Source: Chloroflexi bacterium UBA4733
Lineage (GTDB): Bacteria; Chloroflexota; UBA4733
Length of the DNA: 5,428 nt
Direction of reading: 5' to 3'
Assembly (NCBI GenBank): GCA_002404055.1
Contig: DHIZ01000319.1
Coordinates: 7,657-13,084 of the forward strand
Position numbers and translations under genes: made by a program. Below are positions 1 through 5,428 of the stretch, piece by piece (the stretch's first letter is position 1; every line of letters starts with the position of its first letter). Below the pieces are notes generated by a model, which saw nothing but the letters and a program-made list of their open reading frames with translations, did not search any database and was not told the DNA's origin.

Positions 1-1130
1 CCCAACAGGTCGATCGGGTTGCCATGGCTCCAGGCCGCCGGCAAGGCTTGATCGAGTGCCGCCCGGGTCGACTCCGCCAGCGTCGCCGCGTGCCCACCGG
101 CGGCGATCAGGGCATCGGTCGCCAGCACGGCCGGGCCGCCGGCGTTGGTGAGGATGGTGAGGCGGGGTCCACGCGGCCTTGGCTGCTGCGCCAGCAAGGC
201 GGCCATCCCAAAGAGGTCACCGATGGTCTCCACCCGTAAGACACCGCAGCGCCGGAAGGCGGCGTCCAGCACGTCGTCGCTGCCGACCAGGGCGCCAGTG
301 TGAGAGGCGGCCGCCTGGGCCGCCGCCGCACTGCGTCCGGCCTTCAGCACGACGATTGGCTTGCGCAGGGCCACAGCGCGCGCCGCCGACAGAAAGGAGC
401 GCGCGTCGCCGATCGACTCCATATAGACAACGATGCTCTCGGTCTGCGGATCGTCCCCGAAGTAATCGATCAGGTCACCCCAGGACACGTCCAGCATCGT
501 GCCAGTGGAAACGAAGGCGCTGAAGCCCAGCCGCCGCTCCAGACTCCAGTCCAGGACGGCGGTACACAGCGCGCCACTCTGACTGAGGAAGGCCACGTGA
601 CCGGGCAGTGCCATACCGGCGGCGAAGCTCGCGTTGAGCCCGGCAGGTGGGCGGAGCACGCCGAGGCAGTTCGGTCCGATGATGCGCATGCCACCGCGTC
701 CGGCCTGCGCCAGCATCTGCTGCTCCAGGGCCACACCGCTTGCGCCGACCTCGCGAAAACCGGACGAGAGGACGATAGCGCCCGCGACACCGGCATCGGC
801 GCACTGGGCGATGAGGTCAGGCACGGTTGCGGCGGGTATGGCGATAACGGCGAGGTCAACCGGTCCGGGCAGTGCCCGAAGCGTTGGGTAGGCGGTCAGG
901 CCAAGCACGTTGGCCCGACGCGGATTGACCGGATAGATCGGCCCGGCGAAGGCCGAACTGGTCATGTTTGCAACGAGCGCCCGACCAACACTGCCCACGG
1001 CTTCCGAGGCGCCGACGATCGCCACCGACCGGGGCGCGAAGATGGCGTCCAGGGGCCGGCGGTTGAGCACCGGCGCCAGCCAGGCGCTATCTACACGCCC
1101 GGCCGTGGCAACCGTGGGGGCAACGGTCAC
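1..1130 (-). CDS. Acetate/acyl-CoA synthetase (ADP-forming) family protein, N-terminal 376 codons, partial
   Basis: The family interconverts acyl-CoA, ADP and phosphate with acid, CoA and ATP through a phosphohistidine; relatives fused to a GNAT domain act as protein lysine acetyltransferases (Pat). Seen here: a CoA-binding Rossmann domain, with [18 protein letters not shown] at about residues 25-42 and PIYPVNP shortly after. Next come IIGPNCLGV and the succinyl-CoA-ligase-like segment AFLSQSGAL. The SHTGALVG loop carries the expected phosphohistidine at His277. [13 protein letters not shown] follows, and NPIDLL is at the window edge. The frame stays open to base 1, so the C-terminus, including any ATP-grasp or acetyltransferase domain, is outside. 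The GTG start at 1130 is chosen because AAGGAG lies 7 nt upstream and the next ATG falls inside the CoA-binding fold. The gene follows the doxX-like gene on the same strand after 129 nt. Family assignment is firm; the substrate is unknown. Confidence 0.93.
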   Translation of the reverse strand, partial: MTVAPTVATAGRVDSAWLAPVLNRRPLDAIFAPRSVAIVGASEAVGSVGRALVANMTSSAFAGPIYPVNPRRANVLGLTAYPTLRALPGPVDLAVIAIPAATVPDLIAQCADAGVAGAIVLSSGFREVGASGVALEQQMLAQAGRGGMRIIGPNCLGVLRPPAGLNASFAAGMALPGHVAFLSQSGALCTAVLDWSLERRLGFSAFVSTGTMLDVSWGDLIDYFGDDPQTESIVVYMESIGDARSFLSAARAVALRKPIVVLKAGRSAAAAQAAASHTGALVGSDDVLDAAFRRCGVLRVETIGDLFGMAALLAQQPRPRGPRLTILTNAGGPAVLATDALIAAGGHAATLAESTRAALDQALPAAWSHGNPIDLL

Positions 1131-1137
1131 TTCTCTG

Positions 1138-1143
1138 CTCCTT
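1138..1143 (-). promoter_or_regulatory. Ribosome binding site AAGGAG fixing the GTG start at 1130
   Basis: Read on the minus strand this is AAGGAG, separated by 7 nt from the GTG. No in-frame ATG sits in a better position, so this site decides the start of the acyl-CoA synthetase. Confidence 0.8.
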
Positions 1144-1206
1144 CGTCGTAGCTTCTCGCGACCCCGCTACCGGTTGTTGCCAGCGAGACCGTCTGACAAC
1201 GAGCGG

Positions 1207-1238
1207 GTCCGGCGCCCGAGGTGCTCTGGGCGCCGGAC
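1207..1238 (-). terminator. GC-rich perfect stem-loop between the doxX-like and acyl-CoA synthetase genes
   Basis: Bases 1207-1217 (GTCCGGCGCCC) are perfectly complementary to 1228-1238, giving an 11-bp stem with a 10-nt loop in which GAG and CTC can pair further. It lies 22 nt past the doxX-like stop. There is no T-tract on either strand, so it is not a classical intrinsic terminator. It could slow transcription, protect the 3' end of the doxX transcript, or lie inside a two-gene transcript. The stem is clear; the role is inferred. Confidence 0.5.
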
Positions 1239-1259
1239 ACCTACCTGCGGGTTCTTCGA

Positions 1260-1880
1260 TCAGGCAGTCGTCGCCTGGGCAGCGGGTGGGGCGGCGATGG
1301 GGCGGTGCAGCAGGCGACCGGGGGCGCCGGGCACGCCCAGCAGGGGCAGGGCGAGGGCATCAAGTCCAATCAGCCCCGCCACCTTCCAGGCCAGTACCAG
1401 GCCCGTGGCCAGGATAAACAGCGCCGGGTTGGTGCTGATGGCGCCGGCCAGCAGATAGTTGGCATTCAGCAACCCGCCGAAGAAAGCAGCGATGCCAGTG
1501 AAGAGGCCGAAGATCAAGCCGAGACCGACCAGGATCTCGCCAAAGGTGATAGCGTAGGCCCAGATCGCCGGGTAGGGCTGGACGGCATGCTGCAAGAACC
1601 AGGCGTAATAGGGCTGGACGTTGACGTGGGCGCCAGTCGTCTGCTTCAAGGCGCCGGCAACGAAGCCGGTCATCCCAGTGCCGGCTTTGCCGCCGACCCA
1701 ACCCGCCTCACTGCCATTCAGTTTGCCCCAACCGGCGGTGAACCACTGCCAGCCGACGTAGAGCCGCACCACCAACCAGAAGGGGGCCATACGGCGGTCG
1801 CTGAACAGGAAGCGCGCCAGGGGCGGATCAGGAATCTCGCTCGTCTGCCCTCGCGTGAGGTTGCTAAAGATGGTTGCCAC
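1260..1880 (-). CDS. DoxX-family integral membrane protein
   Basis: The product is 206 residues. DoxX/DoxD proteins are small four-helix membrane proteins. The archaeal founders are subunits of thiosulfate:quinone oxidoreductase, and bacterial members are linked to redox and oxidative-stress functions. Likely helices lie at about residues 32-50 (ending YVGWQWFTAGWGKL), 104-126, 127-148 and 152-173. The diagnostic DoxX signature GEILVGLGLIFGLFTG spans 114-129. The Ala/Pro-rich tail after residue 184 looks disordered. The open frame extends upstream to 2036, but the extra residues show no family features. The GTG at 1880 has GAGAGGAG 6 nt upstream and gives the usual family length. It is divergent from the deacetylase/two-component operon and upstream of the acyl-CoA synthetase. 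A 7-bp inverted repeat sits in its leader. The family is well supported; the substrate or electron partner cannot be read from the sequence. Confidence 0.9.
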   Translation of the reverse strand: MATIFSNLTRGQTSEIPDPPLARFLFSDRRMAPFWLVVRLYVGWQWFTAGWGKLNGSEAGWVGGKAGTGMTGFVAGALKQTTGAHVNVQPYYAWFLQHAVQPYPAIWAYAITFGEILVGLGLIFGLFTGIAAFFGGLLNANYLLAGAISTNPALFILATGLVLAWKVAGLIGLDALALPLLGVPGAPGRLLHRPIAAPPAAQATTA

Positions 1881-1886
1881 GGGACA

Positions 1887-1894
1887 CTCCTCTC
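1887..1894 (-). promoter_or_regulatory. Ribosome binding site GAGAGGAG fixing the GTG start at 1880
   Basis: On the minus strand GAGAGGAG ends 6 nt before the GTG. It favours the 206-residue product over the longer open frame reaching 2036, which has no comparable site that I can see. Confidence 0.75.
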
Positions 1895-1904
1895 GTTTCC
1901 TTGG

Positions 1905-1925
1905 GTTGCCGTCAAGGTCGGCAAC
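1905..1925. promoter_or_regulatory. 7-bp perfect inverted repeat with 7-nt spacer in the doxX-like leader
   Basis: GTTGCCG (1905-1911) and CGGCAAC (1919-1925) flank TCAAGGT. The 21-bp element ends 10 nt from the Shine-Dalgarno of the doxX-like gene. It could be an operator for a dimeric repressor or an RNA hairpin in the 5' leader. The symmetry is seen directly; the function is inferred. Confidence 0.4.
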
Positions 1926-1974
1926 TCGCCTATCCAGAGCATGCCGCAGGCACGTAAGTACAGCGGTAGAGGAA

Positions 1975-1996
1975 GGTAAATAGTGGGTAAATAGTA
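1975..1996. repeat. Tandem 11-bp direct repeat GGTAAATAGT(G/A)
   Basis: GGTAAATAGTG (1975-1985) is followed at once by GGTAAATAGTA (1986-1996), with a degenerate GGTAGAG copy at 1965-1971. The AT-rich unit stands out in this GC-rich DNA and lies between two divergent genes. OmpR/PhoB-class regulators commonly bind head-to-tail half-sites about 11 bp apart, and such a regulator is encoded at 2850-3545. Binding by that regulator is an inference. Confidence 0.45.
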
Positions 1997-2001
1997 AACA
2001 G

Positions 2002-2017
2002 GCCGGACGGCTCCGGC
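2002..2017. other. Short GC hairpin GCCGGA-CGGC-TCCGGC
   Basis: A perfect 6-bp stem with a 4-nt loop. Read on the minus strand it is followed by the T-rich CTGTTTACTATTT, so it may weakly block leftward readthrough toward the doxX-like gene. Evidence for real termination is thin. Confidence 0.25.
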
Positions 2018-2029
2018 ACCTACGTGACG

Positions 2030-2050
2030 GGTACACTGCTACAGCGTACC
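2030..2050. promoter_or_regulatory. 21-bp dyad, candidate operator upstream of the deacetylase operon
   Basis: GGTAC, A, CTG on the left mirrors CAG, C, GTACC on the right around a central CTA, with a single mismatched pair (2035/2045). It ends 20 bp before the TATAAT at 2071, so it covers or abuts the expected -35 position. That is a typical place for a dimeric regulator. The symmetry is visible; the regulator is unknown. Confidence 0.4.
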
Positions 2051-2070
2051 ATTAGATGCGCAGTGATGCA

Positions 2071-2076
2071 TATAAT
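2071..2076 (+). promoter_or_regulatory. Consensus -10 box TATAAT for the deacetylase/two-component operon
   Basis: An exact TATAAT lies 41 nt before the deacetylase ATG, which leaves room for a start site near 2083 and a short leader with its Shine-Dalgarno. No good -35 hexamer is found 16-19 bp upstream (ACCATT at 17 bp), and TG occurs just upstream but 1 nt off the extended -10 position. An activator may therefore be needed. Imperfect repeats ATGCGCAGTG (2056-2065) and ATGCGCCAGTG (2075-2085) flank the box. Confidence 0.5.
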
Positions 2077-2117
2077 GCGCCAGTGCGTGGCGCGCCGCAG
2101 GGGAAGGGAATGGCACG

Positions 2118-2840
2118 ATGCAGGCGAGCTACGACGCCCTGGTGATTGCGCCCCACGCAGACGATGCCGAAACGCAAATGGGCGGCACGCTGGCAAAACT
2201 CACGGACAACGGCCAGCGGATCCTGCTGGTCGACCTGACCGATGGCGAGCCGACGGCGTTTGCGGCATCCGGTGCGCGCGCCGGCCAGGCCGAGCAAGCG
2301 GCGCGCATCCTCGGCGTCGAGCGGGTCTGCCTGGGAGCGCAGGACCGGCTCCTGGCGGACACGCTCGAGCTGCGCCTGGAAGTCGCGCGGCTGATTCGCC
2401 AGCACCGGCCGCGCTGGGTCTACGGCATCGGTGAGGCCTGTGTCCACCCAGACCATGCAGCGGCCGTGGGCCTCACGCGCGCTGCGGTGTTCCTGGCCCG
2501 CCTGGGACAATGGGAGCGCGTACCTGGCGGGGACCGTCTGGCCGACCAGGATCCCTGGGCCATCGATCGGCTCTTCTTTCCGCACTGCAAGATGGAACCG
2601 GCCTGGTCCGAGTTTGCTTTCGCCATCGACGTCACCGCCGTCTACGACCGCAAACGGCGAGCGCTGGCGGCCTACAGCTCCATCTTCCAGGCCACAGACG
2701 ACGTGCTCCTGGCGCTGTACGAGGCGGAAGACCAGTTCTATGGCCGCATGCTGGGTGTCGGCTACGCCGAGATCTTTCGCAGCGCCGCACCCCTCCTGTT
2801 GGACGATCCGACGGTCTTCCGTCCCGCCATCCACGGGTAG
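2118..2840 (+). CDS. PIG-L/LmbE-family zinc-dependent deacetylase
   Basis: The product is 240 residues. The family removes N-acetyl groups from GlcNAc-type substrates; examples are BshB in bacillithiol synthesis, MshB in mycothiol synthesis, and GlcNAc-PI deacetylase. The N-terminal metal motif reads PHADDAETQMGG (residues 12-23), with His13 and Asp16 expected to bind zinc and Asp15 to act as base. Ala14 replaces the more common Pro. The second motif HPDH (110-113) supplies the catalytic and third metal-binding histidines. The segment LVDLTDGEPTAF, then EQAARILGV and LGAQDRLL, resembles BshB1-type enzymes. The ATG at 2118 follows AAGGGA by 8 nt. The stop is 9 nt before the response regulator TTG, so the genes are very probably co-transcribed. 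Fold and chemistry are well supported; a thiol-cofactor substrate is only possible. Confidence 0.9.
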   Translation: MQASYDALVIAPHADDAETQMGGTLAKLTDNGQRILLVDLTDGEPTAFAASGARAGQAEQAARILGVERVCLGAQDRLLADTLELRLEVARLIRQHRPRWVYGIGEACVHPDHAAAVGLTRAAVFLARLGQWERVPGGDRLADQDPWAIDRLFFPHCKMEPAWSEFAFAIDVTAVYDRKRRALAAYSSIFQATDDVLLALYEAEDQFYGRMLGVGYAEIFRSAAPLLLDDPTVFRPAIHG

Positions 2841-2849
2841 GGCAGCGCC

Positions 2850-3545
<696 letters not shown>

Positions 3546-3549
3546 CGTC

Positions 3550-4695
3550 ATGTCCCGGCGGCGACTGCCCCTGGCCGGCAAACTGTTCGTCTCCTATCTG
3601 CTCGTGGTGGCCGTGGGGACGGTGACGCTGTTCCTGGCCGTCGACCTCGCCGGACCGGTCTTCTTCGCGCAAGCGTTGCAGCGCCAGATGCCCGTGCCCG
3701 GAATGGTCGGCGGCACAGGAGACTTGCTGACGCCAGGCAGTCCGATGGGCCAGGCAGTCCAGCAGGCGTTCGCTGCGGCGATGCTCCAGACTCACCTGCT
3801 GGCCGTCGCGCTCGCCACTCTGGCCGCCATCCTCGTCAGTCTGTATGTCTCCCAACAGATCGTGCAGCCTCTGACGCGCATGCTGCGCGCTACCCGGCGC
3901 ATTGCCGGCGGCCACTACCCCGAGCGTGTGCCTGTACACCCGGGCAACGTCGGTGACGAACTGGGCGAACTCGCGGAGAGTTTCAACGTCATGGCCGCCA
4001 CCCTGGAGCAGACTGAACGCCGTCGCCTAGAGCTGATCGGCGACGTCGCTCACGAGCTGCGCACGCCGATCGCCACGCTGGAGGGCTACCTGGAAGGGCT
4101 ACTGGATGGCGTTGTCGAGTCCTCTCCCCGCACCTGGGCCACCCTGCACGACGAGGCCGGTCGGCTACGCCGCCTCGTCGACGACCTGCAGGAGCTGTCC
4201 CGTGTGGATGCCAGGCAACTCCCCCTCGTGCTCCAACCGACGCCGCCAACCGCTATCGTCCAGATCGCCCTGGAGCGAACACACGGCCAGTTCGCTGAGA
4301 AAGGGCTGACGTTGCAACAGATCGTTCCCGACGAACTGCCCCTGGTGCAGGCCGATTCGGGCAGGGCGGCGCAGGTCCTGACCAATCTGCTGACCAATGC
4401 CCTGCGCTACACGCCCGCGCCGGGCCACGTTGCCGTGGAGGTCGAGCGCGTCGGACGGTACGTGCGCTTCCAGGTCACGGACAGCGGCGTCGGCTTCTCC
4501 ACCGAGCAACGGGCGCAGCTCTTCGAACGCTTCTATCGCGCTGAGAAGTCGCGCTCGCGGGCCTTGGGCGGCTCGGGCATCGGCCTCACCATTGCCAAGG
4601 CGCTGGTCGAGGCGATGGGCGGCCAGATCACGGCAGCATCGCCGGGACCCGATCGCGGCAGCACCTTTGCCTTCACCTTGCCGCTCGCCTTGTAG
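3550..4695 (+). CDS. HAMP-containing sensor histidine kinase
   Basis: The product is 381 residues, cognate to the response regulator ending 4 nt upstream. Order: TM1 about residues 12-34, an extracytoplasmic loop of about 45 residues, TM2 about 82-100, HAMP about 101-153, and HisKA with the H-box ELIGDVAHELRTP (phospho-His168). The ATPase domain has N-box LTNLLTNALRYTP (Asn283), G1 box DSGVGF (Asp311), F-box FERFYRAEKSRS and G2 box GGSGIGL (341-346). All catalytic motifs are intact. The ATG at 3550 is chosen because upstream sequence in this frame overlaps the response regulator and reads as out-of-frame residue soup; the Shine-Dalgarno is weak, suggesting coupling. The loop holds Met47, Met52, Met66 and Met78 plus His82 at the membrane edge, which could suit a soft metal ligand. 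No known sensor fold is recognisable, so the signal is unknown. Confidence 0.95.
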   Translation: MSRRRLPLAGKLFVSYLLVVAVGTVTLFLAVDLAGPVFFAQALQRQMPVPGMVGGTGDLLTPGSPMGQAVQQAFAAAMLQTHLLAVALATLAAILVSLYVSQQIVQPLTRMLRATRRIAGGHYPERVPVHPGNVGDELGELAESFNVMAATLEQTERRRLELIGDVAHELRTPIATLEGYLEGLLDGVVESSPRTWATLHDEAGRLRRLVDDLQELSRVDARQLPLVLQPTPPTAIVQIALERTHGQFAEKGLTLQQIVPDELPLVQADSGRAAQVLTNLLTNALRYTPAPGHVAVEVERVGRYVRFQVTDSGVGFSTEQRAQLFERFYRAEKSRSRALGGSGIGLTIAKALVEAMGGQITAASPGPDRGSTFAFTLPLAL

Positions 4696-4720
4696 CCGGC
4701 CGACGTGCCCACGCCGCATC

Positions 4721-4763
4721 CTTGAGCAAGTCTTGACCTGCCCAGGCACGTTGGCTTGACCTG
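4721..4763 (+). repeat. CTTGA direct repeats (two CTTGACCTG copies) upstream of the small membrane gene
   Basis: CTTGACCTG occurs at 4732-4740 and again at 4755-4763. A related CTTGAGCAAG lies 11 bp before the first (4721-4730). Start-to-start spacings of 11 and 23 bp put them roughly on one DNA face, as for OmpR-class half-sites. The second copy overlaps the -35 candidate. Repeats are seen directly; regulator binding is inferred. Confidence 0.4.
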
Positions 4764-4784
4764 GCCGTCCGACAGTGCTGATGT
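4756..4784 (+). promoter_or_regulatory. Candidate promoter for the Met/Gly-rich envelope genes
   Basis: TTGACC (4756-4761) is a good -35 match. At 17-bp spacing lies TGATGT (4779-4784), a poor -10 preceded by TG plus one base (extended -10 style). It would give a leader of roughly 30-35 nt to the ATG at 4825. The strong -35 and weak -10 make this tentative, but the 129-nt gap after the kinase needs some such element if the downstream genes are separately expressed. Confidence 0.35.
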
Positions 4785-4810
4785 ACCGCAATTCGGCGGC
4801 ATATAGGAAA

Positions 4811-4816
4811 AGGAGG
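4811..4816 (+). promoter_or_regulatory. Strong Shine-Dalgarno AGGAGG
   Basis: A full AGGAGG lies 8 nt before the ATG at 4825. It is the best ribosome binding site in the window and is the main support for translation of the 42-codon reading frame. Confidence 0.75.
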
Positions 4817-4824
4817 TAGCCACG

Positions 4825-4953
4825 ATGATGGGCTACTACGGTGGTTGGGGTTGGATGGGCTTCGCCGGCACTCTGGGGATGCTCGCGTTCCTGGTGGCGC
4901 TGATCGTGCTGGTCGTCTGGGCAGTGCGCGGCTTTACCGGCGGCAATCGTTAG
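4825..4953 (+). CDS. 42-residue Gly/Met/aromatic-rich single-pass membrane protein
   Basis: A short gene easily missed by length cut-offs. Its first 14 residues, MMGYYGGWGWMGFA, are rich in Gly, Met, Trp and Tyr. A hydrophobic helix follows at about residues 16-34 (TLGMLAFLVALIVLVVWAV), and the short tail RGFTGGNR is basic. Met1 at 4825 has AGGAGG 8 nt upstream; a second ATG follows immediately. The pattern resembles the N-terminal part of small SHOCT-domain membrane proteins, which often carry a Met/Trp/Gly-rich start and a VVWAVR helix, but the SHOCT domain itself is absent. It sits 129 nt after the sensor kinase and 35 nt before the Met-rich secreted protein, probably in one transcript with the latter. 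The coding call rests on the ribosome binding site and the membrane-protein pattern. Function is unknown; a role in metal or envelope stress is speculation. Confidence 0.75.
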   Translation: MMGYYGGWGWMGFAGTLGMLAFLVALIVLVVWAVRGFTGGNR

Positions 4954-4960
4954 AACGATT
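4945..4960. repeat. Perfect 7-bp inverted repeat spanning the stop codon of the 42-residue gene
   Basis: AATCGTT (4945-4951) and AACGATT (4954-4960) flank AG, so the TAG stop lies in the centre. As RNA it can form a 5-bp stem with a 6-nt loop. It is weak for a terminator and has no T-tract. It could affect coupling to the next gene or be a regulator site. Confidence 0.3.
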
Positions 4961-4976
4961 CCGCTCAGGAACAAAT

Positions 4977-4981
4977 AGGAG
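4977..4981 (+). promoter_or_regulatory. Shine-Dalgarno AGGAG fixing the ATG at 4989
   Basis: AGGAG lies 7 nt before the ATG and directly precedes an evident signal peptide, which settles the start of the secreted Met-rich protein. Confidence 0.75.
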
Positions 4982-4988
4982 AAACAAG

Positions 4989-5428
4989 ATGGAAACGCGA
5001 CGCACCCGTGCAGGGAAACTCATTGTGGGTGGCGTGCTCGCCGGCACACTGGTCATCGGCGGCGCCGGCCTGGCCCTGGCGCAAGGGCAGGTTGGCCGAT
5101 TTTCTGCCATGCCTTTCGCCGGCGCCACCCCTGGAACGCCAGCCGCCGGGCAAATGTATGGTCCGGGGCCCGGGATGATGGGGGGTCAGGTCTCCGGCCC
5201 CGGCGTCGGGCAGGTTCCGGGTCAAGCCGGCTACGGCCCCGGAGGAATGATGGGAGGGTCCGGCCCCGGCCCCAGCGGCATGATGGGTGGTAATTCGGGA
5301 ACCGCCGGCATGATGGGCGGCTGGTTCGGCAGCGCTCCCACTGGTCCGACGATCAGTCTGGCGCAGGCGCAACAGGACGCACAGGCCTATCTGGACCGTC
5401 AGGGCAACGCTGACCTGCGCCTGGATGA
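4989..5428 (+). CDS. Secreted Met/Gly-rich protein with GMMGG repeats and start of a PepSY-like domain, partial
   Basis: 146 complete codons are visible; the 3' end is outside the window. The N-terminus is a typical Sec signal peptide: METRRTRAGK, a hydrophobic stretch to about residue 30, and likely cleavage after ALA (29-31). Residues 40-120 are low-complexity Gly/Pro/Met sequence with four GMMGG motifs (Met pairs at 63-64, 87-88, 98-99, 108-109) and additional Met41 and Met56. From residue 121 a different segment begins, TISLAQAQQDAQAYLDRQ then GNADLRLDE. From memory this resembles a C-terminal domain of uncharacterised bacterial secreted proteins with a YxxxxGNxDLxLxE pattern and a distant PepSY likeness. 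The AGGAG site supports the start. The gene follows the 42-residue membrane gene by 35 nt. Export is confident. Methionine clusters suggest Cu(I)/Ag(I) binding as in copper-resistance proteins, but this is inference. Confidence 0.82.
   Translation, partial: METRRTRAGKLIVGGVLAGTLVIGGAGLALAQGQVGRFSAMPFAGATPGTPAAGQMYGPGPGMMGGQVSGPGVGQVPGQAGYGPGGMMGGSGPGPSGMMGGNSGTAGMMGGWFGSAPTGPTISLAQAQQDAQAYLDRQGNADLRLD
5172..5321 (+). repeat. Four GMMGG-coding repeats
   Basis: ATGATGGGNGG-type units encode MMGG at 5175-5186, 5247-5258, 5280-5291 and 5310-5321. They differ in their Gly third bases (GGGGGT, GGAGGG, GGTGGT, GGCGGC), so the protein motif is conserved while the DNA has diverged. That points to selection on the peptide rather than a very recent slippage expansion. 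Confidence 0.7.

Noticed and set aside
300..1151. 283-codon open frame on the plus strand opposite the acyl-CoA synthetase
   Set aside because: It is antisense to a clear gene, its residues show no domain pattern (rich in Arg, Gly, His), and it arises from GC-rich codon bias of the minus-strand gene.
1194..1199. TTGTCA on the minus strand as a -35 box for the acyl-CoA synthetase
   Set aside because: Five of six bases match, but no acceptable -10 lies 16-18 bp downstream, so I do not call a promoter.
1881..2036. N-terminal extension of the doxX-like gene up to an ATG at 2036
   Set aside because: The extension has no family features and would cover the repeats; the GTG at 1880 has a strong Shine-Dalgarno and gives normal length.
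4703..4751. Inverted ACGTGCC ... GGCACGT as a terminator after the kinase
   Set aside because: The arms are 35 nt apart with no T-tract, so a stable terminator is unlikely and chance is a fair explanation.
4802..4807. TATAGG as a -10 box
   Set aside because: A start site from it would fall inside the AGGAGG of the small gene, leaving no ribosome binding site, and no -35 is at the right distance.
4165..4974. 269-codon open frame on the minus strand opposite the kinase 3' end and the small gene
   Set aside because: It crosses the intergenic promoter region and an obvious gene pair; no ribosome binding site or domain supports it.
5166..5324. G-rich and repeated DNA in the secreted protein gene as a G-quadruplex or CRISPR-like array
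   Set aside because: The repeats are in frame, unevenly spaced and encode GMMGG; there are no uniform spacers, and coding for a Gly/Met-rich linker explains the G-richness.

Overview
This is a GC-rich (estimated well above 60%), gene-dense bacterial window. High GC, GTG and TTG starts, the protein families present and a Met/Gly-rich secreted protein of a kind I associate with Chloroflexota and Actinomycetota suggest a Chloroflexota-like (perhaps Thermomicrobia-type) or actinobacterial chromosome. This assignment is inference; there is no rRNA or other marker gene here.

Left part, minus strand (1-1880): two genes in tandem. doxX-like (1880 to 1260) encodes a DoxX-family integral membrane protein. 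Downstream of it, an ADP-forming acetate/acyl-CoA synthetase (acyl-CoA synthetase/Pat family) starts with GTG at 1130 and runs off the left edge of the window. A strong GC hairpin without a T-tract (1207-1238) lies between them.

Divergent intergenic region (1881-2117): this 237-bp stretch is rich in short repeats. It holds a 7-7-7 inverted repeat in the doxX leader, a tandem 11-bp direct repeat of AT-rich sequence, a 16-nt GC hairpin, a 21-bp near-perfect dyad, and a consensus TATAAT flanked by a direct repeat. It probably controls both directions.

Right part, plus strand (2118-5428): a PIG-L/LmbE-family deacetylase is followed 9 nt later by an OmpR/PhoB-class response regulator with a TTG start. 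Four nt after that comes its HAMP sensor histidine kinase. The three form one tight operon. After a 129-nt gap with a TTGACC promoter-like box and direct repeats come two genes with strong Shine-Dalgarno sequences. The first is a 42-codon Gly/Met/aromatic-rich single-pass membrane peptide. The second is a signal-peptide-bearing protein with four GMMGG repeats and the start of a PepSY-like C-terminal domain, cut by the right edge.

The most interesting reading is that the two-component system and the two Met/Gly-rich envelope proteins are one envelope-sensing module, possibly for Cu(I) or another soft metal. The kinase's extracytoplasmic loop is itself methionine-rich for its size. This is inference from composition and gene order, not a demonstrated function.
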